From assembly GCA_034506255.1 (NCBI GenBank), contig JAPDPX010000005.1:310001-374000 (forward strand): a stretch of 64,000 nt of DNA, in the 5' to 3' direction. The notes under the pieces are model-generated. The model did not search any database, was not told where the DNA came from, and was given only the letters and a program-made list of their open reading frames with translations. Position numbers and translations under genes: made by a program. This DNA is from a candidate division KSB1 bacterium (GTDB lineage Bacteria; Zhuqueibacterota; Zhuqueibacteria; Zhuqueibacterales; Zhuqueibacteraceae). Positions 50,960 through 59,032 of the stretch are shown here, piece by piece (the stretch's first letter is position 1; every line of letters begins with the position of its first letter).

Positions 50960-51698
50960 TATTTTCGACTCCTAGTAAGGGCGAGGGGCATAGTCCGACT
51001 TGGGCAGCGGATTTTGCGAAATTCGAAAACTCGCCGCGCCTAAGTCGGCCTTCACTCATGTTCATGTTTTTGAAATATCTTCAATCGATCCTAAATTTTC
51101 AAAGGATTTCTCCCCAACGGCGACCTCACAACATTGGACGACTCCACACGCCAGGGGACGGAAGTCTGGTGGTCGTGGGTGAAGATAAATTGCGTGCGCC
51201 GAATTACTGAACCAATACATCGCTCTTGCAACTGTTCCCTCATCCCGGCCGGCACCATACCCGTCGAGGCTCGACATTATATACAGGGTGAAAAGCTTCC
51301 GTGAGGCCATGCCCCTCTCCTTCATCCCACAATCTGCGGACAGAGAAGAAACCGCCGGCAGGAGCTGTGAACCACTCGCTCCGTGGGAGCTGTTTTCAGC
51401 GCAGCCGGAAGATTTGAAAGGGACGCCCGGTTGACCGCCCGGCAGTTTTTCCACCTTCCCGGCTCCGGACAGGCTGTCACAGGTTGCGTGTGATCGCTTT
51501 CCAGGGCATCGTGCTTCGCTTTTTGCCCTGCCGGAGCTGCCGGTCTGCGCTCGGAAAGCGACGCAACGTTTGCAGCCGATTCAACCGGAGAAAAGTCTTG
51601 CTTTGCAGACGAAAAGCGAGTACGATGCCACCACCGAACCGTGATCCCAACGGCATTGCGACCGTGCTTTTGGATTTTCAAACGATCAACCGCCCTGC
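50960..51698. other. Divergent intergenic region, nothing specific seen
   Basis: About 740 bases between divergent genes, the longest gap in the window without a recognised repeat. Open frames on both strands lack family similarity and convincing start sites. I see no tRNA-like cloverleaf, riboswitch or strong promoter. Confidence 0.4.
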
Positions 51699-53006
51699 AT
51701 GAATCCCGTCAGCCTTGCTGGACACGTAATTGAGCTGCTCGAAATTTTACAGCAGGATTCACGTCCGGCGGATTATCTCATCGACAGGTTCTTCCGCAGC
51801 CGCCGCTACCTGGGCTCGCATGATCGCCGCGCGCTGGCGGAGACCGTGTACGGCATCCTGCGCCATCGCCGACTGCTGCAGGCGCTGATCGCGCGAGTGC
51901 AGCCGCAGTCGGTCAACGACGCCGGCTGGTGGCTGGCAGCTTTCAAACTGCATGTCGAGAAAGCGGAACTCGCGGCCGTGGCCGCGGCTCTCACTGCTCC
52001 CGGTCGCCGGCCGGCCGCGCTCAGCCTGGCGGATTTGCGGCAACTTGCCGCGCAAAGCTGCGGAGATTTCGCCGACAATCCCGCGGTGACGCTGTCGTTT
52101 CCGGACTGGCTGGTGCATGATCTGCAGCAGCAACGCGGCAAGGCGGAGGCGCTGCGCTTGCTGCAGGCGCTCAATCAACCACCGCCCCTGACCATTCGCG
52201 TGAACACACTGAAAACCACGCGCACCGCCTGCCAGCAGGAATTGCAGCGCCGTGGCTTGCCGAGCACGCCCACCCCTCTCTCGCCGTTCGGCCTGCAGCT
52301 CAGCCGGCGCACCAATCTTTTTGCCCTGGATCTGTTTCGCGCGGGCTGGTTCGAAGTGCAGGATGAAGGCAGCCAGCTCATCTCGCTGCTGGTGGATCCC
52401 AAACCAACCTGGCGCATAGCCGATGTATGTGCCGGCGGCGGTGGCAAGACCCTGCATCTGGCGGGTCTGATGAAGAACCGCGGGGAAATTTTTGCTTTCG
52501 ATGTCTCCGCCAAACGGCTGGCGAATCTGCAACGCCGCAGCCGGCGCAGCGGCGCTCACAACATTCGCGTGCAAGTGGTGCCGGAGAGTGAACTGCCGGG
52601 GCATTTGCTCGGCCGGCTCGATGCGATTTTGATCGATGCGCCCTGCAGCGGTTCGGGCGTGTTGCGCCGCAATCCCGACGCCAAGTGGAAAATCACCGCG
52701 GAAATGGTGACGGAGCTGGCGACCAAACAGCTCCACCTGCTGCGGCATTATGCTGCCCTGCTCAAGCCCGGCGGCCGGCTGGTTTATGCCACCTGCAGCG
52801 TGCTGGCGCAGGAAAACGAGCGTGTGGTCGAGGCCTTTCTCGCCGGGCATCCCGGCTTTCAAACCGAAGAGGCCGCCGCTATTCTGCAGCATTATCGGCT
52901 CGGCGGCCTGGCTGCCGGTCACCTGCTGCACCTTTCCCCTCACCAACATGGTTGTGACGGCTTTTTTGCCGCGGTGCTCCAGCGGCGCGATCAGGCCCCG
53001 GCGTGA
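51699..53006 (+). CDS. rsmB: RsmB-family 16S rRNA m5C methyltransferase
   Basis: 435 residues. The N-terminal NusB-like helical part (about 1-150) is followed by the SAM-dependent domain. VCAGGGGKTLHLAGLM is motif I. IDAPCSGSGVLRRNPD (about 312) carries the release Cys in motif IV, and YATCSV (about 363) the catalytic Cys in motif VI. RsmB-type enzymes methylate C967 of 16S rRNA; YebU/NOP paralogues are an alternative, but the NusB-like N terminus favours RsmB. It stands alone. Confidence 0.9.
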   Translation: MNPVSLAGHVIELLEILQQDSRPADYLIDRFFRSRRYLGSHDRRALAETVYGILRHRRLLQALIARVQPQSVNDAGWWLAAFKLHVEKAELAAVAAALTAPGRRPAALSLADLRQLAAQSCGDFADNPAVTLSFPDWLVHDLQQQRGKAEALRLLQALNQPPPLTIRVNTLKTTRTACQQELQRRGLPSTPTPLSPFGLQLSRRTNLFALDLFRAGWFEVQDEGSQLISLLVDPKPTWRIADVCAGGGGKTLHLAGLMKNRGEIFAFDVSAKRLANLQRRSRRSGAHNIRVQVVPESELPGHLLGRLDAILIDAPCSGSGVLRRNPDAKWKITAEMVTELATKQLHLLRHYAALLKPGGRLVYATCSVLAQENERVVEAFLAGHPGFQTEEAAAILQHYRLGGLAAGHLLHLSPHQHGCDGFFAAVLQRRDQAPA

Positions 53007-53473
53007 GTCCCGCCTGCTTTGCGCGGGAACCATCCCAGCGCATCGCGGCGCTCAAACAACTGCCAGCCGCGCATAGACGCGAATGAAAAATACCAAGCTT
53101 GAACCTCTCGAAAAACTCCTGCACGGGCGCCCCCGATTTGAAGCAACTTTGCTTGTGGCATGCCGCCGTCGCTCGGGCTTGCAAAGGCGGCACGCGCATG
53201 GACGGCTTTTCGAATGATCATTGCTTGCGCAAAATCCGCATTGCTTCGCGGTCAAAATGTTTGCCTAAAAACAAAAATTTCATTTTTAAATGTCCGTGCG
53301 AAATTGCAAACTTCGGAAAATGAACCCACAACGACTTGGCTGTCGCATGTGACTCCGGGGCTTTCACAACACCCGGCGTTCGGGAAACCGCGATGCTGCC
53401 GGGGTTGGAACAGTTTCGAACTGACACCGGATTCGTGCAACTCATCCGGCAACCATCCCAGCAAGGACCAAAC
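53007..53473. other. Non-coding gap
   Basis: 467 bases between rsmB and the lipoprotein gene, same strand. An AT-rich patch at 53260-53320 could hold a promoter for the lipoprotein-carboxypeptidase pair, but no clear -35/-10 pair is visible. No gene recognised. Confidence 0.35.
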
Positions 53474-53926
53474 ATGCCCAGGAATATTTTTGTGATCGCC
53501 GCAGCCCTGCTGCTGGCCGCCTGTGCCACGCCTCCGTCTTCGGCCAGGGGCCCGGCAGGATTGCGCAAAATCAGCTACCGCAGCGCCACTGAACTGGAGC
53601 GCATCCGCCAAAGCGGCGCCGAGATCATCGTGCAACAACCCGATTACGTGGTGGTTCGCACCGACTCCGCGCAGTTGGCCGCCCTCGGGCTCCCCTCCCA
53701 ACCGGCAGTGGAGCAGGATTTGGTGCAGCGGCTGGTGGCCATCGTGTTGCGGGATTCCACCTCCCTGCAAACAGTGGTGGACAGCGGCGTGGATCTTTGG
53801 GAGGCGCACGGGGATACGGCGCTGGCGCGTACCTTTGACATTCAGCTCGAAAAACTGCGCCAGCAAGGCCTGACGATCACCATCATCGCCGAAAATGCCG
53901 ACGAGTGGAGGAAAGAGAGGCGATGA
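53474..53926 (+). CDS. Small lipoprotein, possibly a detached peptidase pro-region
   Basis: 150 residues from the ATG at 53474 (AAGGA upstream). Lipobox LLAAC (Cys17). The mature part has DYVVVRTDSAQLAALGLPSQ, a strand-turn-helix pattern like that of pro-regions and inhibitor domains that fold against M14 carboxypeptidases or subtilases, but this similarity is by eye only. Its stop codon overlaps the start of the M14 gene (ATGA), so the two are translationally coupled and probably work as a pair: chaperone, inhibitor or anchor for the enzyme. Confidence 0.65.
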   Translation: MPRNIFVIAAALLLAACATPPSSARGPAGLRKISYRSATELERIRQSGAEIIVQQPDYVVVRTDSAQLAALGLPSQPAVEQDLVQRLVAIVLRDSTSLQTVVDSGVDLWEAHGDTALARTFDIQLEKLRQQGLTITIIAENADEWRKERR

Positions 53927-54948
53927 CAAACGCAACAGCTCTGCGACGCACCACCGTGCTGCTGCTGGCTTGCGGCTGGCTCTCGGGCAGCAATTGCCCC
54001 GGCCCGGACCCGCAACCACAGCCGCCCGATGCCGGCCGGTATCATACCTATGATGAAATCACCCGCGAACTGCACGATTTGGCCGCGCAATATCCCGCCA
54101 TCGCGCAGGTGCATTCCCTGGGCAAATCCGTCGAAGGCCGCGATTTGTGGGCTCTCAAGATCAGCGCGGCAGTGGCCAGGGAAGAGGGCGAGCCGGAAAT
54201 CGTTTTGCTCGGCTGCCATCATGCCCGCGAGTGGATTGCCGTGGAGGTTCCCTTTCTCATCGGACGGCATTTGCTGCAAAACTACACCCGTGACCCGCAG
54301 GTAACCCGTCTGCTCGATCACGCCACCATTTGGGTGACGCCGATGGTCAATCCCGACGGCCATCACTATTCCGTCACCAGCCAGCGTCTGTGGCGCAAGA
54401 ATCGCCGCAACAACAACGACGGCACTTTTGGCGTGGACTTGAACCGCAATTACGGCCATCAATGGGGCGGGCCGGGGTCTTCCGGCGACACGTTTTCGGA
54501 AGTATACCGCGGCCCGGCCCCCTTCTCCGAGCCGGAAACCCGGGCACTGCGCGACTTCCTGCAGAGCCGCGCCGTGAAAGCCCTGATCAGCTATCACAGT
54601 TTTTCGCAGCTCGTTCTCTATCCGTGGGGCTATACCCACAGCCCCGCCCCCGACAGCGCGCTGCTTGCGCAACTGGCGGTGGGAATCGCAGAACGCATCC
54701 GGGCGGTGCATGGCGTGCGCTACACACCGCAGCAGGCTTCCGATCTTTATCTTGTCAGCGGCGATACCGGCGACTGGCTTTATGCCGTGCGGCAGGTGCC
54801 GGCGCTCACCCTCGAACTGCGCCCGGCCGGCAGCATTCCCGGGTTCGAACTGCCCGAAGATCAAATCCAGCCAACCTTTGAAGAGAACCTGCCGGCGGCG
54901 CTCTCCATCATGGAGTGGGCCATCACCGCTGATTCCCCTTCACAATAA
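53923..54948 (+). CDS. M14-family zinc carboxypeptidase, exported
   Basis: 341 residues from the ATG at 53923. A signal segment (TTVLLLACGWLSGSN) is followed by a Pro-rich linker, and the M14 domain starts near residue 40 (YHTYDEITRELHDLAAQYP). Zinc ligands lie in LGCHHAREWIAVE (His-x2-Glu), with the third His in LISYHSFSQLVLYPWG. Arg/Asn substrate residues are in VDLNRNYGHQWGG, and the catalytic Glu in LTLELRPAG. It removes C-terminal residues from peptides outside the inner membrane. Unlike digestive procarboxypeptidases, it lacks its own pro-domain; the coupled upstream lipoprotein may replace it. Confidence 0.94.
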   Translation: MTNATALRRTTVLLLACGWLSGSNCPGPDPQPQPPDAGRYHTYDEITRELHDLAAQYPAIAQVHSLGKSVEGRDLWALKISAAVAREEGEPEIVLLGCHHAREWIAVEVPFLIGRHLLQNYTRDPQVTRLLDHATIWVTPMVNPDGHHYSVTSQRLWRKNRRNNNDGTFGVDLNRNYGHQWGGPGSSGDTFSEVYRGPAPFSEPETRALRDFLQSRAVKALISYHSFSQLVLYPWGYTHSPAPDSALLAQLAVGIAERIRAVHGVRYTPQQASDLYLVSGDTGDWLYAVRQVPALTLELRPAGSIPGFELPEDQIQPTFEENLPAALSIMEWAITADSPSQ

Positions 54949-54987
54949 GCAGAGGCGCGGCTGTCTGTTTTCATCTGGGAGCATGCG

Positions 54988-55860
54988 ATGCGCTATCGCA
55001 ACGAATTCAAACGCCTGGATGTTTTTCGCTGCCGCCATGACAGTCACGAAAAGTTCGAGTACAAAGTCTCCGCCTTTCATATTCTCGAACGCAAACACTG
55101 CTTTCCGGGCGGTTGTGTATATTTTCGCTGGCGCTGCAGACTGTTCGAGAAGGGCAAACCCTGCATTCGCGGTTATCAACACGTGGGCCGCCGTTGCGAG
55201 GGCTGCCAGCATTTCATCGACGAGAAGGTCAACAACCACCCGGAGCTGAGGATGCCGGAGGCGGATTTCGCGAGCTGGCGCGAGCGCTATCAGGAGTTTG
55301 CGGAATGGGTGGAGAGGATGCAGGCGCGCGAGGTGAATGTGCTGGGCGTGGTGGCCGCGGTCAAGCCGCGCTTTCAAAAATTCCTTTACCCCAAGTCGGA
55401 AAACCTGCGGTTGCGCGGCTTTCAGCTCGCTTTTGCCGAGGCCTTTGTCGAAATGGATCATCTCGACGATGACTGCTATGCCATCGTCAGCCGCGAATTT
55501 CAGGACCGCCACCGCCTCGCGCCCGGCGCGCGGCTCGAGTTTCGCGGCACCTTCACCATGAATCGCGGGCGGGTGTTGTTTGAAAAGCTGCGCCGCGTGG
55601 AAATCGTCGCGCCGGCACCCCAGGCGGCAGAGTGGAATTCCAGCACGGCGCTGGTGGCGCGCAGCGTGGCCACCGGCTTCGACTGGCAGCCGGCCAAGTG
55701 CCTGCAGTGCAAATATGGCGTACTGGCCGATGTTGAAGACCGACGCCAGCCGGAAACCGTGGCACGCCGGCAACTCTACTGCCTGCAGGGCATGCCGCAT
55801 CCCGATCTCTGCACGCTTGTGCCGGGCCGCTCACTGGCGGAGGATGAATGCCAAAAATAG
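54988..55860 (+). CDS. Cys-rich soluble protein of unknown function
   Basis: 290 residues from the ATG at 54988 (GGGAG upstream), no signal peptide. The N-terminal 80 residues hold seven Cys (15, 38, 43, 50, 59, 70, 73), including RRCEGC. The C terminus holds Cys238-x2-Cys241, Cys265 and Cys275, a four-Cys set like those binding iron-sulfur clusters or zinc. The middle (about 110-220) contains strands (RLEFRGTFTMNRGRVLFEKL) suggesting an OB-like barrel. I know no family. It starts 39 bases after the carboxypeptidase stop. A nucleic-acid-binding or redox role is only a guess. Confidence 0.75.
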   Translation: MRYRNEFKRLDVFRCRHDSHEKFEYKVSAFHILERKHCFPGGCVYFRWRCRLFEKGKPCIRGYQHVGRRCEGCQHFIDEKVNNHPELRMPEADFASWRERYQEFAEWVERMQAREVNVLGVVAAVKPRFQKFLYPKSENLRLRGFQLAFAEAFVEMDHLDDDCYAIVSREFQDRHRLAPGARLEFRGTFTMNRGRVLFEKLRRVEIVAPAPQAAEWNSSTALVARSVATGFDWQPAKCLQCKYGVLADVEDRRQPETVARRQLYCLQGMPHPDLCTLVPGRSLAEDECQK

Positions 55861-55862
55861 TG

Positions 55863-56210
55863 GCTGAATTTTGCATGCCGGCTCGCTGTTGTCTGAAATG
55901 AATGACGTGTTCACAAAACTCCGCCGGTTATTTCTATCGCCGTCAAACAAAACTTTTTTCGAATGTGGAGCGGCCCTGACTTCGAAATTCGCCCGTTTGC
56001 CGAGGGCGTCACGCCTTCTCTCCCACGAAAATAAAGTCCCACGAAAAGTTTTTTTCGTGGGCGGAATGTTTCTGCTTGATGCTGAGGCTGACTCGTGTTT
56101 TCTCCCGCAAAAATGCCCCTCACGAAAGCGCTTTTTCGTGGGACTTCGCGTTCGTGGGCGGATTTTTGGGTTTGATCTTGACTTCGAGGGTTGAATCTCT
56201 GCCCTGTCAT
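55863..56210 (-). repeat. Dispersed repeat, family B, copy 2 (inverted relative to copy 1)
   Basis: Its reverse complement aligns with 5530-5871 over nearly the full length. The end next to the gene at 55860 reads CTGAATTTTGCATGCCGGC, that is, the terminal repeat shared with family A. Hairpins: CCCACGAAAA (56038-56047) / TTTTCGTGGG (56052-56061), and CACGAAAG / CTTTTTCGTG near 56121-56140. Confidence 0.78.
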
Positions 56211-56368
56211 GAACAGGGCGTCTCAAATGGAACCGCCGGTTGCCCTCCCTCTCATCGCAAGGCAGCACCAAGAAACAGCTCCAGCGGAGCAAACTGTTTA
56301 TCGCTGCGTCCCACCCCCCCCAAAATGCGACATCCGAAGTGGCCGGTGGAATTTACCACTTTTGTTTT

Positions 56369-56409
56369 GTAGTAGACCCTTCAGGGTCGGTGCCTGAAGG
56401 CACGACTAC
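56369..56409. other. Long intergenic hairpin
   Basis: The arms GTAGTAGACCCTTCAGG and CCTGAAGGCACGACTAC pair with a few mismatches around GTCGGTG. Similar hairpins are scattered between genes in other high-GC phyla as I recall. The remaining sequence from 56211 to 56536 shows no gene. Confidence 0.5.
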
Positions 56410-56536
56410 GAAAGCTCATTTTTTATTCTGATGGGTGCCCATATGGGCTTGGCAAATTCTCATGATTTGGCGCAGTTTTGCTGATGAGAACCCCAAAGGT
56501 CACTTTTTTCGGAGTTAACCGCAGGTTGGCCGGAAA

Positions 56537-56625
56537 ATTTTTATGCACCAGCCCTTGGGTGAATGGGCGTCGCGATCAAATCGGGGTTCCTCGCGAAGGG
56601 GATCAATCTGGATGCAAAAATCAGG
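56537..56625 (-). repeat. Family A repeat, left-end fragment (copy 5)
   Basis: Read on the minus strand it starts CCTGATTTTTGCATCCAG, continues ATTGATCCCCTTCGCGAGGA, and reaches CCAAGGGCTGGTGCATAAA before similarity ends. It is a diverged left-end fragment like the one at 30235-30322. Confidence 0.65.
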
Positions 56626-56703
56626 TTGAAAAATTAGTGCCATTGGGCTCCTGATCTGTTCTCGCACTCTCCGGCCATTCCCCAAAATTTTTCAAAAAAC
56701 GGC

Positions 56704-56732
56704 TTGACATTTTATTTGCTATTAGCAATATT
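56704..56732 (+). promoter_or_regulatory. marR promoter with overlapping operator palindrome
   Basis: TTGACA (56704-56709) is followed after 17 bases by AATATT (56727-56732), 28 bases before the MarR start. Inside the spacer lies TTGCTA-T-TAGCAA (56716-56728), a perfect 6-1-6 palindrome of the type bound by MarR dimers. Binding there would block RNA polymerase, so negative autoregulation is likely. Confidence 0.7.
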
Positions 56733-56759
56733 TGCCAGAGTCAAAATCGACTACTGTCA

Positions 56760-57206
56760 ATGAACCGTGAACAAAAAAAACAGGCGGAACGCCTGGCTGA
56801 TCTCACTTTCGAGTTGCTGGAGAGATGCCAGCTCAAACGCGAGCGCATGGCGGAGCAGTTGGACTTGACGGTGGCGGAATTCAAGCTGCTGCGCGGTTTT
56901 CAACAGGATGATGTGCTTTCGGTGAGTGAGCTGGCCCGCCGGGTGGATTTGACCAGCAGCCGCCTGACCCGCATCATCGATGGCCTGGTCGAAAAGGGCA
57001 TCGTCCGGCGCGAAATCGGCAGCTCTGACCGCCGGGTGATGAATGTCACGTTGACCGCAAAAGGCAGGGAGGTGCGCGCCGAGTTGCGCCGGATTTTCGT
57101 GCAAACCCATGAGGAGATCATCGCCCTGCTGCCGCCGGGCGTCGAAAAGTCCGTGATCTTCGCCATGGAAAAACTGCGGGATGCCCTGCAGCAGTGGTCG
57201 GAGTGA
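56760..57206 (+). CDS. MarR-family transcriptional regulator
   Basis: 148 residues, complete. Winged helix-turn-helix: FKLLRGFQQDDVLSVSELAR, RVDLTSSRLTRIIDGLVEKG, and the wing IVRREIGSSDRRVMNVTLT. N- and C-terminal helices form the dimer interface. Ligand unknown; the protein has one Cys (Cys23 in ELLERCQLKRER), so simple thiol sensing is possible but unproven. A promoter with palindrome lies directly upstream. The octaheme cytochrome gene follows on the same strand after 176 bases and is the likely target. Confidence 0.92.
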   Translation: MNREQKKQAERLADLTFELLERCQLKRERMAEQLDLTVAEFKLLRGFQQDDVLSVSELARRVDLTSSRLTRIIDGLVEKGIVRREIGSSDRRVMNVTLTAKGREVRAELRRIFVQTHEEIIALLPPGVEKSVIFAMEKLRDALQQWSE

Positions 57207-57280
57207 TGTTTGGGCTGCAAGGACATGCCAGGTACAACCGTGCGGTGAGATGAATATTGATGACTTTCATTTTCTTCGAA

Positions 57281-57379
57281 AGGAGGTGTAAGGAGACCTG
57301 AACGGACAGCGTGCCCTGCGTGGCCACCGCCATGAGAATGATGACCGGCAAAACCATCATGTCAAAATCTGTGAGGTGA
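57281..57379 (+). other. Strong orphan Shine-Dalgarno and possible 22-codon leader
   Basis: AGGAGGTGTAAGGAG at 57281-57295 is among the strongest ribosome-binding sequences in the window but lies 88 bases before the cytochrome start. A short frame, GTG at 57311 to TGA at 57377-57379 (22 codons, beginning VPCVATAMRMM), lies between and ends three bases before the cytochrome ATG. Spacing from the ribosome site to GTG is 15 bases, longer than ideal. Confidence 0.3.
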
Positions 57380-57382
57380 GTT

Positions 57383-58765
57383 ATGAAAATGTTGCGATTT
57401 GGTTTTGCGCTTCTGTTGCTGGCGTTTCTGCCAGGCCATCTGCTGGCACAGGTGACCAGCCTGCATTACAAACGCACCGGGAAAAACGTCTTCTATGATG
57501 CTGCCAACGGCGGCTTTGAGACCCTCACCAACATCCCCTATTCTTCGCTCAAGTGCGGCAAATGCCACGGCGACAGCCTGGCCAATGGCATCCCGGTGGT
57601 TGACTCGACCTACACCCCCGGCTGTAATGATTGCCACGCCACCTTCTCGGCCGGCGGCGTGCCCTCCCCCAAATCCTGCTTGAAGTGCCACGGCCGGACC
57701 AACGCGGAGATTAATTACGCCAAGAGCGATCCCAGCTTTGCCGACGTCCATTATGCCAAGGGCATGACCTGTACCGTCTGCCACACGCGCGAGCAACTGC
57801 ATGGCGATCTCGGCAGCCGGCTCTCCATGCTCGATCCTGACCCCAACAAGCCGGCTTGCGAGAAGTGCCACACCAGTCTGCCATCAACGTATGCCCACAC
57901 GACGCACACCGCCACGCTGACGTGCACGGCCTGCCACACCAAGTCGGTGCAGACTTGCTACAATTGCCATTTTGAAAGCGAACTGGCAAGCGGTGGCAAG
58001 ATCAAGCGGCCCATCCGCCAGATGCGCAACTTCGTGCTGCTCACCAACCGCAACGGCAAGGTACAGGCGTCAACCTTCATGGCATTGACCTATCAGGGCA
58101 AAGCCTTCTACACGATTGCACCGTATGTTTCGCACTCGATCGTGAAAGAGGGGCGGCAATGCAGTGACTGCCACAACAACGCCCGGGTGCAGGAATACAA
58201 CACCACCGGCGCGATCAAAATAACGTGGTGGGACACCAGCGTCACCCCCAACGCCATCCGCAACACCACCGGCGTGGTGCCGGTGCCGCCGGACTGGCGC
58301 CAAGCCCTAAAATTCGATTTCGTGACCTATACAGGTGATCCCACCCTGCCGACGGATCCGACCAAGTGGGTCTACCTGAAATCTGTGGCCGATACCGCGC
58401 AGATGCTCAGCCAGTATGCCCAGCCGCTGACGCCTGCGCAAATGGCAAAACTGGCCATTCCCATCTCGGCAGTCGGTGAAAAAAACGGCGCGCTGCCGCT
58501 CACCTTCGAGCTGCTGCAGAATTACCCGAATCCCTTCAACCCGGAGACGGTGATCGCCTTTGCCCTGGCCAAACCTGCGGTGGTGAATCTCCGCGTGTTC
58601 AACATGCTTGGCGGGGAGGTTGCCGTGCCGGTGAAGGATCAGGCGTTACCGTCCGGCATCCACCGGGTGAAGTTTGTCGCCGACCATCTGCCCACCGGCG
58701 TTTACTTCTATCAGCTCCAGGCCGCCGGTTTCACTGCGGTCAGGAAAATGCTGCTGGTGAGGTAG
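57383..58765 (+). CDS. Octaheme c-type cytochrome with type IX secretion sorting domain
   Basis: 460 residues from the ATG at 57383 (GAGGTGA upstream). Signal peptide to LPGHLLAQ. Eight CxxCH heme sites: Cys58, 81, 99, 130, 159, 181, 192 and 260 (first Cys of each). Extra His in YAHTTHTATLT and PYVSHSIV could be distal ligands. From about residue 375 comes a type A sorting domain: FELLQNYPNPFNPETVIAFA, VNLRVFNMLGGEVAVPV and LPTGVYFYQLQAAG. So the protein is predicted to be exported, loaded with heme, and then sent through the outer membrane to the surface. This suggests extracellular electron transfer. It follows marR and ends at a terminator. No known octaheme enzyme family (tetrathionate reductase, hydroxylamine oxidase) is evident. 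Confidence 0.9.
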   Translation: MKMLRFGFALLLLAFLPGHLLAQVTSLHYKRTGKNVFYDAANGGFETLTNIPYSSLKCGKCHGDSLANGIPVVDSTYTPGCNDCHATFSAGGVPSPKSCLKCHGRTNAEINYAKSDPSFADVHYAKGMTCTVCHTREQLHGDLGSRLSMLDPDPNKPACEKCHTSLPSTYAHTTHTATLTCTACHTKSVQTCYNCHFESELASGGKIKRPIRQMRNFVLLTNRNGKVQASTFMALTYQGKAFYTIAPYVSHSIVKEGRQCSDCHNNARVQEYNTTGAIKITWWDTSVTPNAIRNTTGVVPVPPDWRQALKFDFVTYTGDPTLPTDPTKWVYLKSVADTAQMLSQYAQPLTPAQMAKLAIPISAVGEKNGALPLTFELLQNYPNPFNPETVIAFALAKPAVVNLRVFNMLGGEVAVPVKDQALPSGIHRVKFVADHLPTGVYFYQLQAAGFTAVRKMLLVR

Positions 58766-58832
58766 GCTTCACAGCGAGGTGATGGGGAAGAGGGGCGGAA
58801 CAAGGCGGGCAGTTTGCATTGCAGTGAACGAG

Positions 58833-58871
58833 CGGGCATCTTCCTGACAGATGGAAGATGCCCGTTTTTTT
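58833..58871 (+). terminator. Rho-independent terminator after the octaheme gene
   Basis: CGGGCATCTTCC (58833-58844) pairs perfectly with GGAAGATGCCCG (58853-58864), followed by seven T. It closes the marR-cytochrome transcript. Confidence 0.9.
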
Positions 58872-59032
58872 CGGGAAGAGAATGCCGCGCGGGAGAGGAG
58901 AGCCATGAGTATTCCTGTGTTGGAGGCGGTACGACCGCAAAGTATTTAAAGCAAGCCCCTGCCCGCCCTCACTTGCAGACTGACAGTTCATGCCGCGATT
59001 GCGCAACGCCACGCGATTCTGTCCTTTTCGCT

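Noticed and set aside
50960..51698. Possible tRNA or riboswitch in the long gap
   Set aside because: I looked for the conserved T-loop GTTCRA and acceptor pairing and found no consistent cloverleaf or aptamer core; a covariance-model scan would decide.
52991..53221. Minus-strand 76-codon frame (contains SFASMRGWQLFERRDALGWF)
   Set aside because: Overlaps the end of rsmB, lacks a ribosome site and has no known relatives that I can name.
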